Virus record (IMG/VR): IMGVR_UViG_3300000117_000333
Coordinates: 1 to 21,458 of that record
From: a virus
Length of the DNA stretch: 21,458 nucleotides
Strand: one strand, 5' to 3'
The translations under genes and the position numbers were made by a program. Shown piece after piece: positions 6,149-11,939 of this stretch. The notes under the pieces were generated by a model, which was not told the DNA's origin, ran no database searches, and worked only from the letters and a program-made list of their open reading frames with translations. Every line of letters starts with the position of its first letter. Positions within the stretch are counted from its first letter, which is position 1.

Positions 6149-6230
6149 ATTGTTAATAACTTTTATAAAATAGTTACCCAGGATTTTCCCGTTTAAACTA
6201 TTTTGTTTATATTTATACTATAAATAAATA
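6148..6230 (+). promoter_or_regulatory. Promoter repeat R3
   Basis: Third ~83-bp copy. AATTGTTAATAACTTTTATA, then ACCCAGGATTTTCCC, a degenerate TTAAA at 6193-6197 where the others have GTCAA, N10, TATATT at 6208-6213 and TATAAATA at 6219-6226. The ATG at 6249 follows an A-rich leader. Confidence 0.55.
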
Positions 6231-6248
6231 ACTAATAAACAATAACAA

Positions 6249-6371
6249 ATGCTTCAAGAAATCATTACCTTCTTAAAAGAAGATCCAATTGAGTTTGTAG
6301 GCTCAATGCTACTCCTTACTACAATTTTCGGTTTATTTTACATTGCAATTTGGATAGGATGCCCATGTTAA
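6249..6371 (+). CDS. 40-residue single-TM peptide
   Basis: Encodes MLQEIITFLKEDPIEFVGSM followed by a hydrophobic segment ending WIGCPC. One membrane pass (about residues 17-36) with a terminal Cys-Pro-Cys. It is the first ORF after promoter repeat R3 and overlaps the start of the zinc-finger gene, so translation of the two is probably coupled. Function unknown. Confidence 0.5.
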   Translation: MLQEIITFLKEDPIEFVGSMLLLTTIFGLFYIAIWIGCPC

Positions 6372-6910
6372 ATTGTAAATCTTGTAAAAACGAAATTAAT
6401 CCATTACGCTTAAAGGCCTTACCAAATACTAAATTTTGTGTTGACTGTTCAACAACTGAACAAGTTGGTTGTGTTGATATTACATATCACAAAACAGGTA
6501 ACACTATACAAGTTATGGACAAGGCCTCTGCATCTAAAATAAATAAGCTAGCCCGTCGAAACAACTTCGGCATTATGACTGGTATGAAAGGTGGTAGTGG
6601 TGGTCCTTCAAAATCTAATGTTATTGGTAGAGTTAAAGTATGGAGAATACCAACTGATAACGATTATCAAACTGCCTTATCTAAAATAGGTGAACTACTT
6701 GATTTTAATAATAAAGAAAAATGTTTTAACTATATACAAACCCAGTATGATGGCAAAGTAATAAGTTCAAAGCACGCATATAACTTAAAAGTAATTGTAG
6801 ATACTTTACTTCCTGACCCTGTTGTCGAGACGGCAACCTATGATGAAACTGTCGACGATGAAATTATGTATGCATTTAGAAATTGGAAAAATACAAAGGT
6901 ATATAAATAA
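6359..6910 (+). CDS. DksA/TraR-like zinc-finger protein
   Basis: About 183 residues from the ATG at 6359 (alternatives: TTG 6350, ATG 6365). Residues 6-30 read CKSCKNEINPLRLKALPN...C..C: a C-x2-C / C-x2-C finger with the RLKAxP segment typical of the DksA/TraR C4 zinc finger. The remaining ~150 residues (glycine-rich GMKGGSGG around 76-83, then a mixed alpha/beta region) are unlike DksA, which has a coiled coil. So this may be a transcription or RNA-polymerase-binding factor that borrows only the finger, or a different zinc protein. It starts inside the preceding 40-residue ORF and its stop overlaps the next ATG. Confidence 0.5.
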   Translation: MPMLNCKSCKNEINPLRLKALPNTKFCVDCSTTEQVGCVDITYHKTGNTIQVMDKASASKINKLARRNNFGIMTGMKGGSGGPSKSNVIGRVKVWRIPTDNDYQTALSKIGELLDFNNKEKCFNYIQTQYDGKVISSKHAYNLKVIVDTLLPDPVVETATYDETVDDEIMYAFRNWKNTKVYK

Positions 6911-7026
6911 TGAAAATAATAAAAGAATTTACCTGTGAAATGACAGGAGAGGTTTGTTTAATTGTTGCTGATAAGAATGGTGACGAAATGTGTATATTAA
7001 AAGAAGACTATTATGGAAAAAAATAA
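6910..7026 (+). CDS. 38-residue hypothetical protein
   Basis: Encodes MKIIKEFTCEMTGEVCLIVA and 18 more residues. It starts with a TAATG overlap and ends 14 bases inside the nucleotidase gene, so it is embedded in a coupled operon. Three cysteines in 38 residues. No family recognised. Confidence 0.5.
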   Translation: MKIIKEFTCEMTGEVCLIVADKNGDEMCILKEDYYGKK

Positions 7027-7471
7027 ATTAAGAATATTTATCGATATGGATGGAGTATTGGCTAACTTTGAAAAAGCCATGTTAAAACATCCTGATTATG
7101 GAACAAAAGGATGGAAGCCTGATGAGGTTTTAGATTTTTCAACCTTTGAAGTTATTGATGGTGCAAAAGAAGCTGTTAGCGAATTCCTAGAGCTTGGACA
7201 TGAAGTTTTCATTGCATCAACGGCTCCTTGGAGAAATCCACAAGCTTGGGCTCACAAAAGACTTTGGATTGAAGAACACTTTCCAGCTTTAAAAAGAAAA
7301 TTAATCTTAACACATAGAAAAGACTTTCTAATAGGAGACATTTTAATAGATGACTCAACATACAGAGGTCAGACTGAGTTTGATGGAACGTTCATGCACT
7401 TTGGAAAACACTTTGACTGGACTATGGTAAGAAATACCGTTAGAACAATAACTAATCTTGAAATAAACTGA
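7013..7471 (+). CDS. 5'(3')-deoxyribonucleotidase (HAD family)
   Basis: A 152-residue HAD-superfamily phosphatase. Motif 1 is IDMDGVLANF (10-19), with D11 the nucleophile and D13 the general acid; motif 2 is IASTAPW (67-73); KR at 82-83 and a further basic stretch supply the motif 3 lysine; motif 4 is GDILIDD (108-114). This arrangement fits the 5'-nucleotidase, deoxy (cytosolic type C) family common in T4-like and other phages. It would remove phosphate from deoxynucleoside monophosphates, helping to balance or recycle the pool released from degraded host DNA. It lies in an operon with short unknown proteins. Confidence 0.85.
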   Translation: MEKNKLRIFIDMDGVLANFEKAMLKHPDYGTKGWKPDEVLDFSTFEVIDGAKEAVSEFLELGHEVFIASTAPWRNPQAWAHKRLWIEEHFPALKRKLILTHRKDFLIGDILIDDSTYRGQTEFDGTFMHFGKHFDWTMVRNTVRTITNLEIN

Positions 7472-7479
7472 TATTTATA
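7470..7479 (+). promoter_or_regulatory. Motif B (GATATTTATA)
   Basis: GATATTTATA overlaps the nucleotidase stop codon and lies three bases before the ATG of the 7483 gene. If the start site is downstream as at other copies, this gene would be skipped or leaderless and the 7698 gene would be the first one with a leader. It could also be a chance match. Confidence 0.3.
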
Positions 7480-7482
7480 AAT

Positions 7483-7683
7483 ATGAAGACAATATATAAT
7501 ATACTTGCAATGATATTAGGTACCTTTCTATTTATACTGATATTTCCTGTAATATACGCAGTAGCTCAACTAATAATATTTTTATTATTTTTTGTGGCTG
7601 AAATACTTATACTGCCTATTTGCATATATCTAGTATACATGGCATGGACAAATGTTAAAAATAGACAGAAAAACACTAACTAA
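7483..7683 (+). CDS. Small membrane protein, 66 residues
   Basis: Almost entirely hydrophobic from residue 5 to 55 (starts MKTIYNILAMILGTFLFILI), enough for two membrane passes, with a basic C-terminal tail (KNRQKNTN) that should stay in the cytoplasm. No signature motif. Could be a small holin-like or accessory membrane protein; nothing in the sequence decides. Confidence 0.55.
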   Translation: MKTIYNILAMILGTFLFILIFPVIYAVAQLIIFLLFFVAEILILPICIYLVYMAWTNVKNRQKNTN

Positions 7684-7697
7684 AATATATATAAATT

Positions 7698-7997
7698 ATG
7701 GAAGACTTTAATTTCGACAAACATGGTAATTCGTCAGATCAACCTATTAAAGAACTTGTAGAACGAGTACAATATGACACCTTTGTACAAGCTTTTGACT
7801 GTATTGATGAAATGGGATATGAATTTTTAATTACCAAGGGGTCTAAGAAACCCTTAAGAATATTAAAGATGTTGATTGAATACTTTCAACATCCAGATCG
7901 TGAAGAATATGAAAAGTGTGCAGTATTATTAGAAGCTGCTAAAAGTTATAGACAAAATAAAAAAGAATTAAAAAAGTTGAAAAAAACTAAAGAATAA
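7698..7997 (+). CDS. Hypothetical protein, 99 residues
   Basis: Soluble charged protein starting MEDFNFDKHGNSSDQPIKEL, with a lysine-rich C-terminal helix (KKELKKLKKTKE) that could contact nucleic acid. No family recognised. It is the last gene before a motif A promoter and a 160-base leader. Confidence 0.6.
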   Translation: MEDFNFDKHGNSSDQPIKELVERVQYDTFVQAFDCIDEMGYEFLITKGSKKPLRILKMLIEYFQHPDREEYEKCAVLLEAAKSYRQNKKELKKLKKTKE

Positions 7998-8006
7998 TTT
8001 TTTATT

Positions 8007-8027
8007 GTCAAGAATTTTTGTTATATT
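8007..8027 (+). promoter_or_regulatory. Promoter-like motif A
   Basis: TTGTCAA with GTCAA at 8007-8011, 10 bases, TATATT at 8022-8027. It precedes a long untranslated leader, unlike the other copies, which lie close to start codons. Confidence 0.5.
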
Positions 8028-8188
8028 TTATTAAAAACTAAAATAATTAGTTTACTTAATATAATAATAACCTTGTTAGTAAACCACTTACGGAAACTAA
8101 TAAATAAGGGATAGGACAACGGAGGAAGCTGAAAATCCGACATAGAGTAGGCATTATAAATAGCTTGTAGCTTAACTACTAAAATAAA
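8028..8188 (+). ncRNA. Long structured leader or independent small RNA, unidentified
   Basis: A 160-base gap between a motif A promoter and the next ATG in a genome with almost no gaps. It can fold in competing ways: GTTTACT (8050-8056) with AGTAAAC, CCTT/TTAGT with ACTAA/AAGG, and CGGA with TCCG around the purine-rich stretch near 8120-8140. It contains more G and C than the surrounding leaders, also suggestive of an RNA. I find no match to tRNA, tmRNA or a riboswitch class I know. It could regulate the 8189 gene or act by itself. Confidence 0.4.
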
Positions 8189-8536
8189 ATGAATAAGTTT
8201 AGAAACACAAAACCAACAATTCACAACCAAAAGAAACAGTTTAATCCAAACAAATATGGAAAGCTTTGGTCTGGTATCAACTTTGAACTAGCTGATACTC
8301 AAGCATACATTGAAAAGGATACACAACCACTTATGGGTTATCTTATAATTGATAACAAAAAGATAGGTATTACTTGGTCTGAATCAAATCGTATTATCGA
8401 GACATTACTTGATGCGCAACATCGCCACAAAGTAGCACAAAGATTAGGAATGTTAAATAAAGGTGAAGGTACACCTAAGAACATTAAGTTTAAAACATAC
8501 GACGATGCTGGTAATGTTGTAGCAACTAACATGTAA
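8189..8536 (+). CDS. Hypothetical protein, 115 residues
   Basis: Soluble protein starting MNKFRNTKPTIHNQKKQFNP, with a basic N-terminus, a central LMGYLIIDNKKIGITWSE strand pair and a helix DAQHRHKVAQRLGML. No family recognised. Its mRNA appears to carry the 160-base structured leader. Seven bases after its stop TAA comes GGAG and the next gene. Confidence 0.6.
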   Translation: MNKFRNTKPTIHNQKKQFNPNKYGKLWSGINFELADTQAYIEKDTQPLMGYLIIDNKKIGITWSESNRIIETLLDAQHRHKVAQRLGMLNKGEGTPKNIKFKTYDDAGNVVATNM

Positions 8537-8545
8537 GGAGAAAAA

Positions 8546-8809
8546 ATGGAAATATTTCAATATGAACTGTTAATAGCAGGAGGAATTATAGGTATAGTAG
8601 TAGGTAGTTTAGGTACTACCTACTGGCTAGGCCAACAAATTAAAGAACTAAAATCTATTATACTAGATAAGAGACTGATAGTCAATCTACTCAAACAGGC
8701 ACTTAGAGAAACTAAGCCTAAGAGAACCTATAAACGTAATAATAGATCTAAGAATTCAGCTACTAAGAATTCAGCTACTAAGAATGTAAATAAAAAGGTA
8801 AAAGCTTGA
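8546..8809 (+). CDS. Single-TM protein with a repeat-containing lysine-rich tail
   Basis: An 87-residue protein: residues about 5-29 form a glycine-rich membrane segment (LLIAGGIIGIVVGSLGTTYW), 30-55 a charged helix, and 56-87 a strongly basic tail with KNSAT repeats. The expected topology is N-out, tail in the cytoplasm, where it could bind nucleic acid or a complex. A TAAGGAG ribosome site precedes the ATG. The repeats come from a 15-base tandem duplication. No family recognised. Confidence 0.6.
   Translation: MEIFQYELLIAGGIIGIVVGSLGTTYWLGQQIKELKSIILDKRLIVNLLKQALRETKPKRTYKRNNRSKNSATKNSATKNVNKKVKA
8748..8785 (+). repeat. 15-bp tandem repeat within a coding sequence
   Basis: CTAAGAATTCAGCTA repeated twice in full (8748-8762, 8763-8777) plus eight bases of a third copy. 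It encodes KNSAT-KNSAT-KN. Because the unit is a multiple of three, copy-number change by slippage would alter tail length without breaking the frame. Confidence 0.85.
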
Positions 8810-8817
8810 TATTTATA
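8808..8817 (+). promoter_or_regulatory. Motif B (GATATTTATA) upstream of hsp20
   Basis: GATATTTATATTATATAACG overlaps the stop of the preceding gene and lies about 85 bases before the hsp20 ATG, leaving a leader of roughly 70-80 bases that ends in a strong AAGGAG. The leader holds a hairpin GTTAAA (8856-8861) / TTTAAC (8869-8874). Confidence 0.5.
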
Positions 8818-8902
8818 TTATATAACGATTGGTACTGCGGGTCAGTCGGTTATAAGTTAAAACTAATGTTTAACAAATTTAAAATCATTTAAGGAGATTA
8901 TT

Positions 8903-9352
8903 ATGACAACACTAAAAGTAGACACGCCTTTCGGCACAAGACTATTCCCAACAGATTTATTATTTAAAAATTTCTTTGATAGAGCATCAGCTTTTCAGAG
9001 TAATATAGATTCTAAGATTAACCATCCTGTAGATATTATTCTAAAGGAAGAATTCTTAGTATTTGAAATAGCAGCTGTAGGATTAGAGAAAAAAGATATC
9101 GAACTTCAGGTTGAAGATGGAAACTGTTTAAAAGTTTCGTATACTAAACCAAGTATAGATTCAAATAATTCAGAAATCGATGCAGGACAATATATACATA
9201 AAGGTATTGCAAAGAGATCGTTCGAACTAGGATGGAAAATTAGTCCTAAGTTTGATTTAACACAGATTGACGCCAAGATGGAATATGGGTTACTAACAAT
9301 ATCAGTACCTATTACTCCTGAAAGTCGTCCAAAAACTATTAAAATAAAATAG
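8903..9352 (+). CDS. Small heat-shock protein Hsp20 (alpha-crystallin family)
   Basis: A 149-residue protein. The N-terminal ~40 residues are the variable arm (contains FFDRASAF). An alpha-crystallin domain runs from about 43 to 142 with the expected landmarks: HPVDIILKEEFLVFEIAAVG at its start, the LEKKDIELQVEDGNCLKV segment, a basic/aromatic stretch AKRSFELGWKIS, and AKMEYGLLTISVP, which corresponds to the family A-x-x-x-n-G-v-L signature. The final I-K-I tripeptide resembles the family's C-terminal IxI oligomerisation motif. It is an ATP-independent holdase that keeps unfolding proteins soluble; homologs are common in marine T4-like phages. A strong AAGGAG ribosome site and a motif B promoter suggest high expression. 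Confidence 0.9.
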   Translation: MTTLKVDTPFGTRLFPTDLLFKNFFDRASAFQSNIDSKINHPVDIILKEEFLVFEIAAVGLEKKDIELQVEDGNCLKVSYTKPSIDSNNSEIDAGQYIHKGIAKRSFELGWKISPKFDLTQIDAKMEYGLLTISVPITPESRPKTIKIK

Positions 9353-9397
9353 GTTATAGACAATAAATAAACTGGCCCGCAGGCTAATGGTTATAAT

Positions 9398-9628
9398 ATG
9401 AACTCATACAATATATTTTACAACGGACATGAAGCTTATCATGTAATTAGAACTATTAAGATGCAAGATTGCAATCCTAGAAAGTTCGGAATATTGCGCG
9501 ATGATGAAGAAGCATATATGAAAATATTACTTGTATGGAGAAATCATCATAATTGTGACCATGTATTAAGGCAAAACGACCAATTTATGCTATGTAGAAC
9601 GATTAAAGATGTTGAAATTATAGAATAA
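9398..9628 (+). CDS. Hypothetical protein, 76 residues
   Basis: Soluble protein beginning MNSYNIFYNGHEAYHVIRTI, rich in His, Asn and Cys (three cysteines and a NHHNCDH segment at 49-55 that could bind a metal). No family recognised. It lies between hsp20 and the tmRNA. The 45 bases before it include GGCCCGCAGGC, able to form only a very short hairpin. Confidence 0.55.
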   Translation: MNSYNIFYNGHEAYHVIRTIKMQDCNPRKFGILRDDEEAYMKILLVWRNHHNCDHVLRQNDQFMLCRTIKDVEIIE

Positions 9629-9642
9629 TGTATGAAGATTAC

Positions 9643-9652
9643 GATATTTATA
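9643..9652 (+). promoter_or_regulatory. Motif B (GATATTTATA) upstream of the tmRNA
   Basis: GATATTTATATATGACTG ends just before the first base-paired strand of the tmRNA acceptor piece (CTTTTA at 9667). If it is a promoter with the usual -10 to start spacing, transcription would begin at about 9658-9662, exactly where the RNA should start. This is the best functional placement for the motif in the window. Confidence 0.55.
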
Positions 9653-9719
9653 TATGACTGTTAGTACTTTTATTAGCTACTCTTATGGACGAGGGTTCGA
9701 CTCCCTCCATCTCCACAAA

Positions 9720-9783
9720 GAATTATATTCAATTAGATATAATACGATCAATATCTAATGAATTATATTCAAATAGATATAAT
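9720..9783 (+). repeat. tmRNA intervening segment: 24-bp direct repeats and a hairpin
   Basis: The spacer between the two tmRNA pieces contains two 24-base copies (9720-9743 and 9760-9783) that differ at one position; the second ends on the base before G9784, the 5' end of the coding piece. TTAGATAT (9733-9740) pairs with ATATCTAA (9751-9758) around a 10-base loop. In other permuted tmRNAs this segment is cut out by tRNA-type processing; the repeat may help define the cleavage sites. Confidence 0.75.
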
Positions 9784-9843
9784 GGGGATGAATTGGAATT
9801 TGACAAAGAGATAAGGGTAAAAGGAAGGTCAACGCAATTAACT

Positions 9844-9879
9844 GGCGAACAAGTTGAACTAGCAATGGCTGCCTGATAA
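9844..9879 (+). other. tmRNA proteolysis-tag reading frame
   Basis: GGC to GCC encodes GEQVELAMAA, followed by two stops in a row (TGA TAA). Length (10 codons), the LA-x-AA ending and the double stop are typical of tmRNA tags. The resume codon GGC is chosen because AATTAACT just before it resembles the AUAGUC context before the E. coli resume codon; an earlier start (adding STQLT) cannot be excluded. Together with the tRNA-borne alanine the tag would be A-GEQVELAMAA. Confidence 0.75.
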
Positions 9880-9892
9880 GGTACCCAGAGCG

Positions 9893-9979
9893 AACGGTAA
9901 AAAGAAGCCATGTCGTTAAAGCTTCGGTGGTTTGAGGTAAAATATAAAATGAAGGTGTTAGGAATTCTTCCTTCGAGTT
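9893..9979 (+). other. Two H-type pseudoknots of the tmRNA coding piece
   Basis: First: AACGGTA (9893-9899) with TGTCGTT (9911-9917), crossed by GAAGC (9904-9908) with GCTTC (9921-9925). Second: GAAGG (9951-9955) with CCTTC (9970-9974), crossed by AATTC (9963-9967) with GAGTT (9975-9979, one G-U pair). A third local hairpin is GTCTG (9986-9990) with CAGAC (10000-10004). Pseudoknots downstream of the tag are a defining part of tmRNA architecture. Found by eye, not by folding software. Confidence 0.6.
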
Positions 9980-10057
9980 GTTTGCGTCTGAAGACGTCAC
10001 AGACAGTTAAAAGAGTTCAGCTGGGTTGGGAAGGTGGAAATATTAAAAAGGAAAAAT

Positions 10058-10747
10058 ATGTACGAACACAAGACATGGTTGATTGATGATATATTAGATC
10101 CAAGTTCTGACTTTTGGAAGATCGGCGGTAAAATGGAACTTGATAGCCTTTTATCTCGTATTTCTCCTTTACAAACAAAAAAGCTGTTTAAAATAACTAA
10201 AGAAGATCCAGTAATGGATAAATTTTCTGAGTTTATTGACTTCTTTTCCTCACTATCAACAGATGCAGCTAACGAATATATAGAGTTTGTAGAAGACAAC
10301 GAAGCTGATATATTATCTGACCAAGTTTGGTTATTAGTTGATAAACAAGATAGACGAGAATTATTTGATAGTGATGTTAATACATTTGATTTATGGTGGA
10401 GTACATTACACCATTCAGAAATAGAATACTACATGACAAGACTTGTTGAAAATAAAAGGTTAGTTAGCCCTAAGAATGTCTTATCATTTGTAAAAAGACT
10501 ACAAATATTAGGAGAAAAAACAGATCCTACTAGAAATATAAAATATTATCCGCTAGAAGCAGGAAAGTTTTTAACAATACAAATGATAGGAGACAAATTA
10601 GCTATCAGTAGTAGAGACGTTAAAAAGTTAGACTCTGTAAAAAACCTTTTAGTATCTAGAGGCAATATATTTATAGAAGAACGATGTAAAACCAGCCCAC
10701 AAGGCGATAAGATACACACTTATCTATTTTTAACAAAGAGTGTATAG
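10058..10747 (+). CDS. Hypothetical protein, 229 residues
   Basis: Soluble protein beginning MYEHKTWLIDDILDPSSDFW. I start it at ATG 10058, which has AAAAGG six bases before; an in-frame GTG at 10034 would run into the tmRNA. No family recognised. The first ~150 residues are acidic and helical with repeated FxxFIDFFSSLS/EYIEFVEDNE patches. The last ~75 residues (FLTIQMIGDKLAISSRDVKK...NIFIEERC..HTYLFLTKSV) look like an alpha/beta domain. It may be a structural or regulatory protein; its position directly after the tmRNA gives no further clue. Confidence 0.6.
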   Translation: MYEHKTWLIDDILDPSSDFWKIGGKMELDSLLSRISPLQTKKLFKITKEDPVMDKFSEFIDFFSSLSTDAANEYIEFVEDNEADILSDQVWLLVDKQDRRELFDSDVNTFDLWWSTLHHSEIEYYMTRLVENKRLVSPKNVLSFVKRLQILGEKTDPTRNIKYYPLEAGKFLTIQMIGDKLAISSRDVKKLDSVKNLLVSRGNIFIEERCKTSPQGDKIHTYLFLTKSV

Positions 10748-10771
10748 TTATAATTATATAAAAGAATAAAT

Positions 10772-10951
10772 ATGAAAACAAAAAGAAAAGTACAACCATT
10801 ATTAGAAAGAGCAAGCCAATTAATATATAGTCTAGAGAATGTAGTTAGAGCTAGAAAGGCTGACGAAAAATTTGTAGTCGAAAAATTAGTAATTATCAAG
10901 GAGTTACTAAAAAAAGTAGAAAGTAATATAAATTTAGAACATGAAGGATAA
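10772..10951 (+). CDS. 59-residue helical protein
   Basis: Encodes MKTKRKVQPLLERASQLIYS and continues as a single charged amphipathic helix-rich chain ending NINLEHEG. Heptad-like leucine/valine spacing suggests a short coiled coil. It overlaps the next gene by 11 bases, so it is probably translationally coupled to the membrane protein, whose middle region is also coiled coil. Function unknown. Confidence 0.55.
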   Translation: MKTKRKVQPLLERASQLIYSLENVVRARKADEKFVVEKLVIIKELLKKVESNINLEHEG

Positions 10952-11939
10952 AATTTTACCATATATAATAGCCTTATCAGCATTAGCTGTATCGGGTTCT
11001 GCAGCTTTTTATTCGGTATACGGACTGAGTATGTTATTTGCAGGAGCCAGCTTACAGGTTATTATTATGGCAGGTAGTCTTGAGTTTGCAAAATTAGTTG
11101 TAGCATCACTATTATATCAATATTGGGATACTATAAATAAAGTTTTGCGTTTTTATTTAGGTGTTGCATGTCTTGTTCTTATGATTATAACTAGTGGAGG
11201 TATATACGGATTCTTATCTGGAGCCTATCAATCAACAGCAACAAAATCAGAACTACTTGATAAGTCATTATCAATATTAAAACAAAAACAATTCAGGTTT
11301 GAAGAGTCTAAACAAGATATTAAATATGAAAAAGAAAGTCTGACTAAATCTATTTCTGATTTAAGAATATCTCTGTCAAATCCAGCTCAAGTACAATACA
11401 TAGATCGAGAATCAGGCCAATTAATAACTACAACCTCATCGTCAAGTAGAAGAGCTTTACAAAATGAATTAGCTACAACATTAGAGGATAGAAATATTAT
11501 AAATGAAAAATTGGCTGCAATTGAAGATTCTATAACAAAGACTGATATGTCTATATTAGATAAGCAAGTAGACAATGAACAAGAACGTGAATTAGGACCA
11601 TTAAAATATCTTGCAGAAACAACTGGTAGAGATATGAATACTATTGTTAATTGGTTTTTATTAATGATTATATTTGTGTTTGACCCATTAGCAATTGCAT
11701 TAGTAGTTGCAGCAAACATGGCATTTGCAATGCAAAAACCTAGAATAAAAATGTCTGTACCTGAAGGAATGGAGTTCAATACACCATATCCTATTGATTT
11801 AGAAGAGCCAATAGAGCCTACACTGGATAATCAAGAATTAGAAGGAACAGACCCCGATATTTACGGAGAAGATAGAACACATATGGTAAAGGACGAAAAA
11901 GGAGTTTACCGACCTATGAAAGTTAAAAAGAATATATAG
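10941..11939 (+). CDS. Four-TM membrane protein with a central coiled coil
   Basis: A 332-residue protein. Three hydrophobic segments lie near the N-terminus (about 6-29, 33-58, 72-96), then a long charged coiled-coil region (about 103-215, with LLDKSLSILKQKQFRFEESK and repeated acidic/basic heptads), then a fourth membrane segment at about 234-265 (FLLMIIFVFDPLAIALVVAA) and a polar tail. With four passes the coiled coil and the tail would lie on opposite or same sides depending on the N-terminal orientation; the basic loops favour N-in. Proteins of this shape recur in large marine T4-like phages without an assigned function, as far as I recall. Confidence 0.65.
   Translation: MKDKILPYIIALSALAVSGSAAFYSVYGLSMLFAGASLQVIIMAGSLEFAKLVVASLLYQYWDTINKVLRFYLGVACLVLMIITSGGIYGFLSGAYQSTATKSELLDKSLSILKQKQFRFEESKQDIKYEKESLTKSISDLRISLSNPAQVQYIDRESGQLITTTSSSSRRALQNELATTLEDRNIINEKLAAIEDSITKTDMSILDKQVDNEQERELGPLKYLAETTGRDMNTIVNWFLLMIIFVFDPLAIALVVAANMAFAMQKPRIKMSVPEGMEFNTPYPIDLEEPIEPTLDNQELEGTDPDIYGEDRTHMVKDEKGVYRPMKVKKNI

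Larger units (their letters stand above)
9660..10030 (+). ncRNA. ssrA: Circularly permuted two-piece tmRNA gene
   Basis: The 3' half of tmRNA lies before its 5' half. Acceptor piece: GGAC, T-stem GAGGG (9691-9695), T-loop TTCGACT, CCCTC (9703-9707), 3' acceptor strand CATCTCC (9708-9714), discriminator A9715. Coding piece: 5' acceptor strand GGGGATG (9784-9790), the tmRNA-type AATTGGAATTTGACA loop, then the tag ORF and pseudoknots. The strands pair as seven consecutive base pairs with G3-U70, the alanine identity pair. Helix P2 is supported by AAGAG (9806-9810) with CTCTT (9680-9684) and TAAAAG (9818-9823) with CTTTTA (9667-9672), on either side of equal 7-base internal strands. ACCCAG (9883-9888) pairs with CTGGGT (10021-10026). 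The RNA would release stalled ribosomes with SmpB. CCA is not fully encoded (ACA follows). Ends at 9660 and 10030 are estimates; I found no clear PK1. Confidence 0.92.

Noticed and set aside
8826-8900. Possible tRNA in the hsp20 leader
   Set aside because: There is a D-arm-like string and a 6-bp/7-base hairpin, but the loop lacks U33, no T-arm (GGTTCGA) follows, and no acceptor strands pair.
9685-9876. 63-residue ORF beginning MDEGSTPSIST
   Set aside because: It reads through the tmRNA T-arm, spacer and tag; EGSTPSIS-type text is the usual false translation of a T-arm plus acceptor stem. Only the last ten codons (tag) are meant to be translated.
9755-10000. - strand ORF of 81 residues
   Set aside because: It lies fully on the complement of the tmRNA coding piece; no ribosome site and no protein-like composition.
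11387-11779. - strand ORF of 130 residues
   Set aside because: Complement of the 332-residue membrane protein in a tightly coupled + strand operon; the + strand reading has clear TM and coiled-coil structure.
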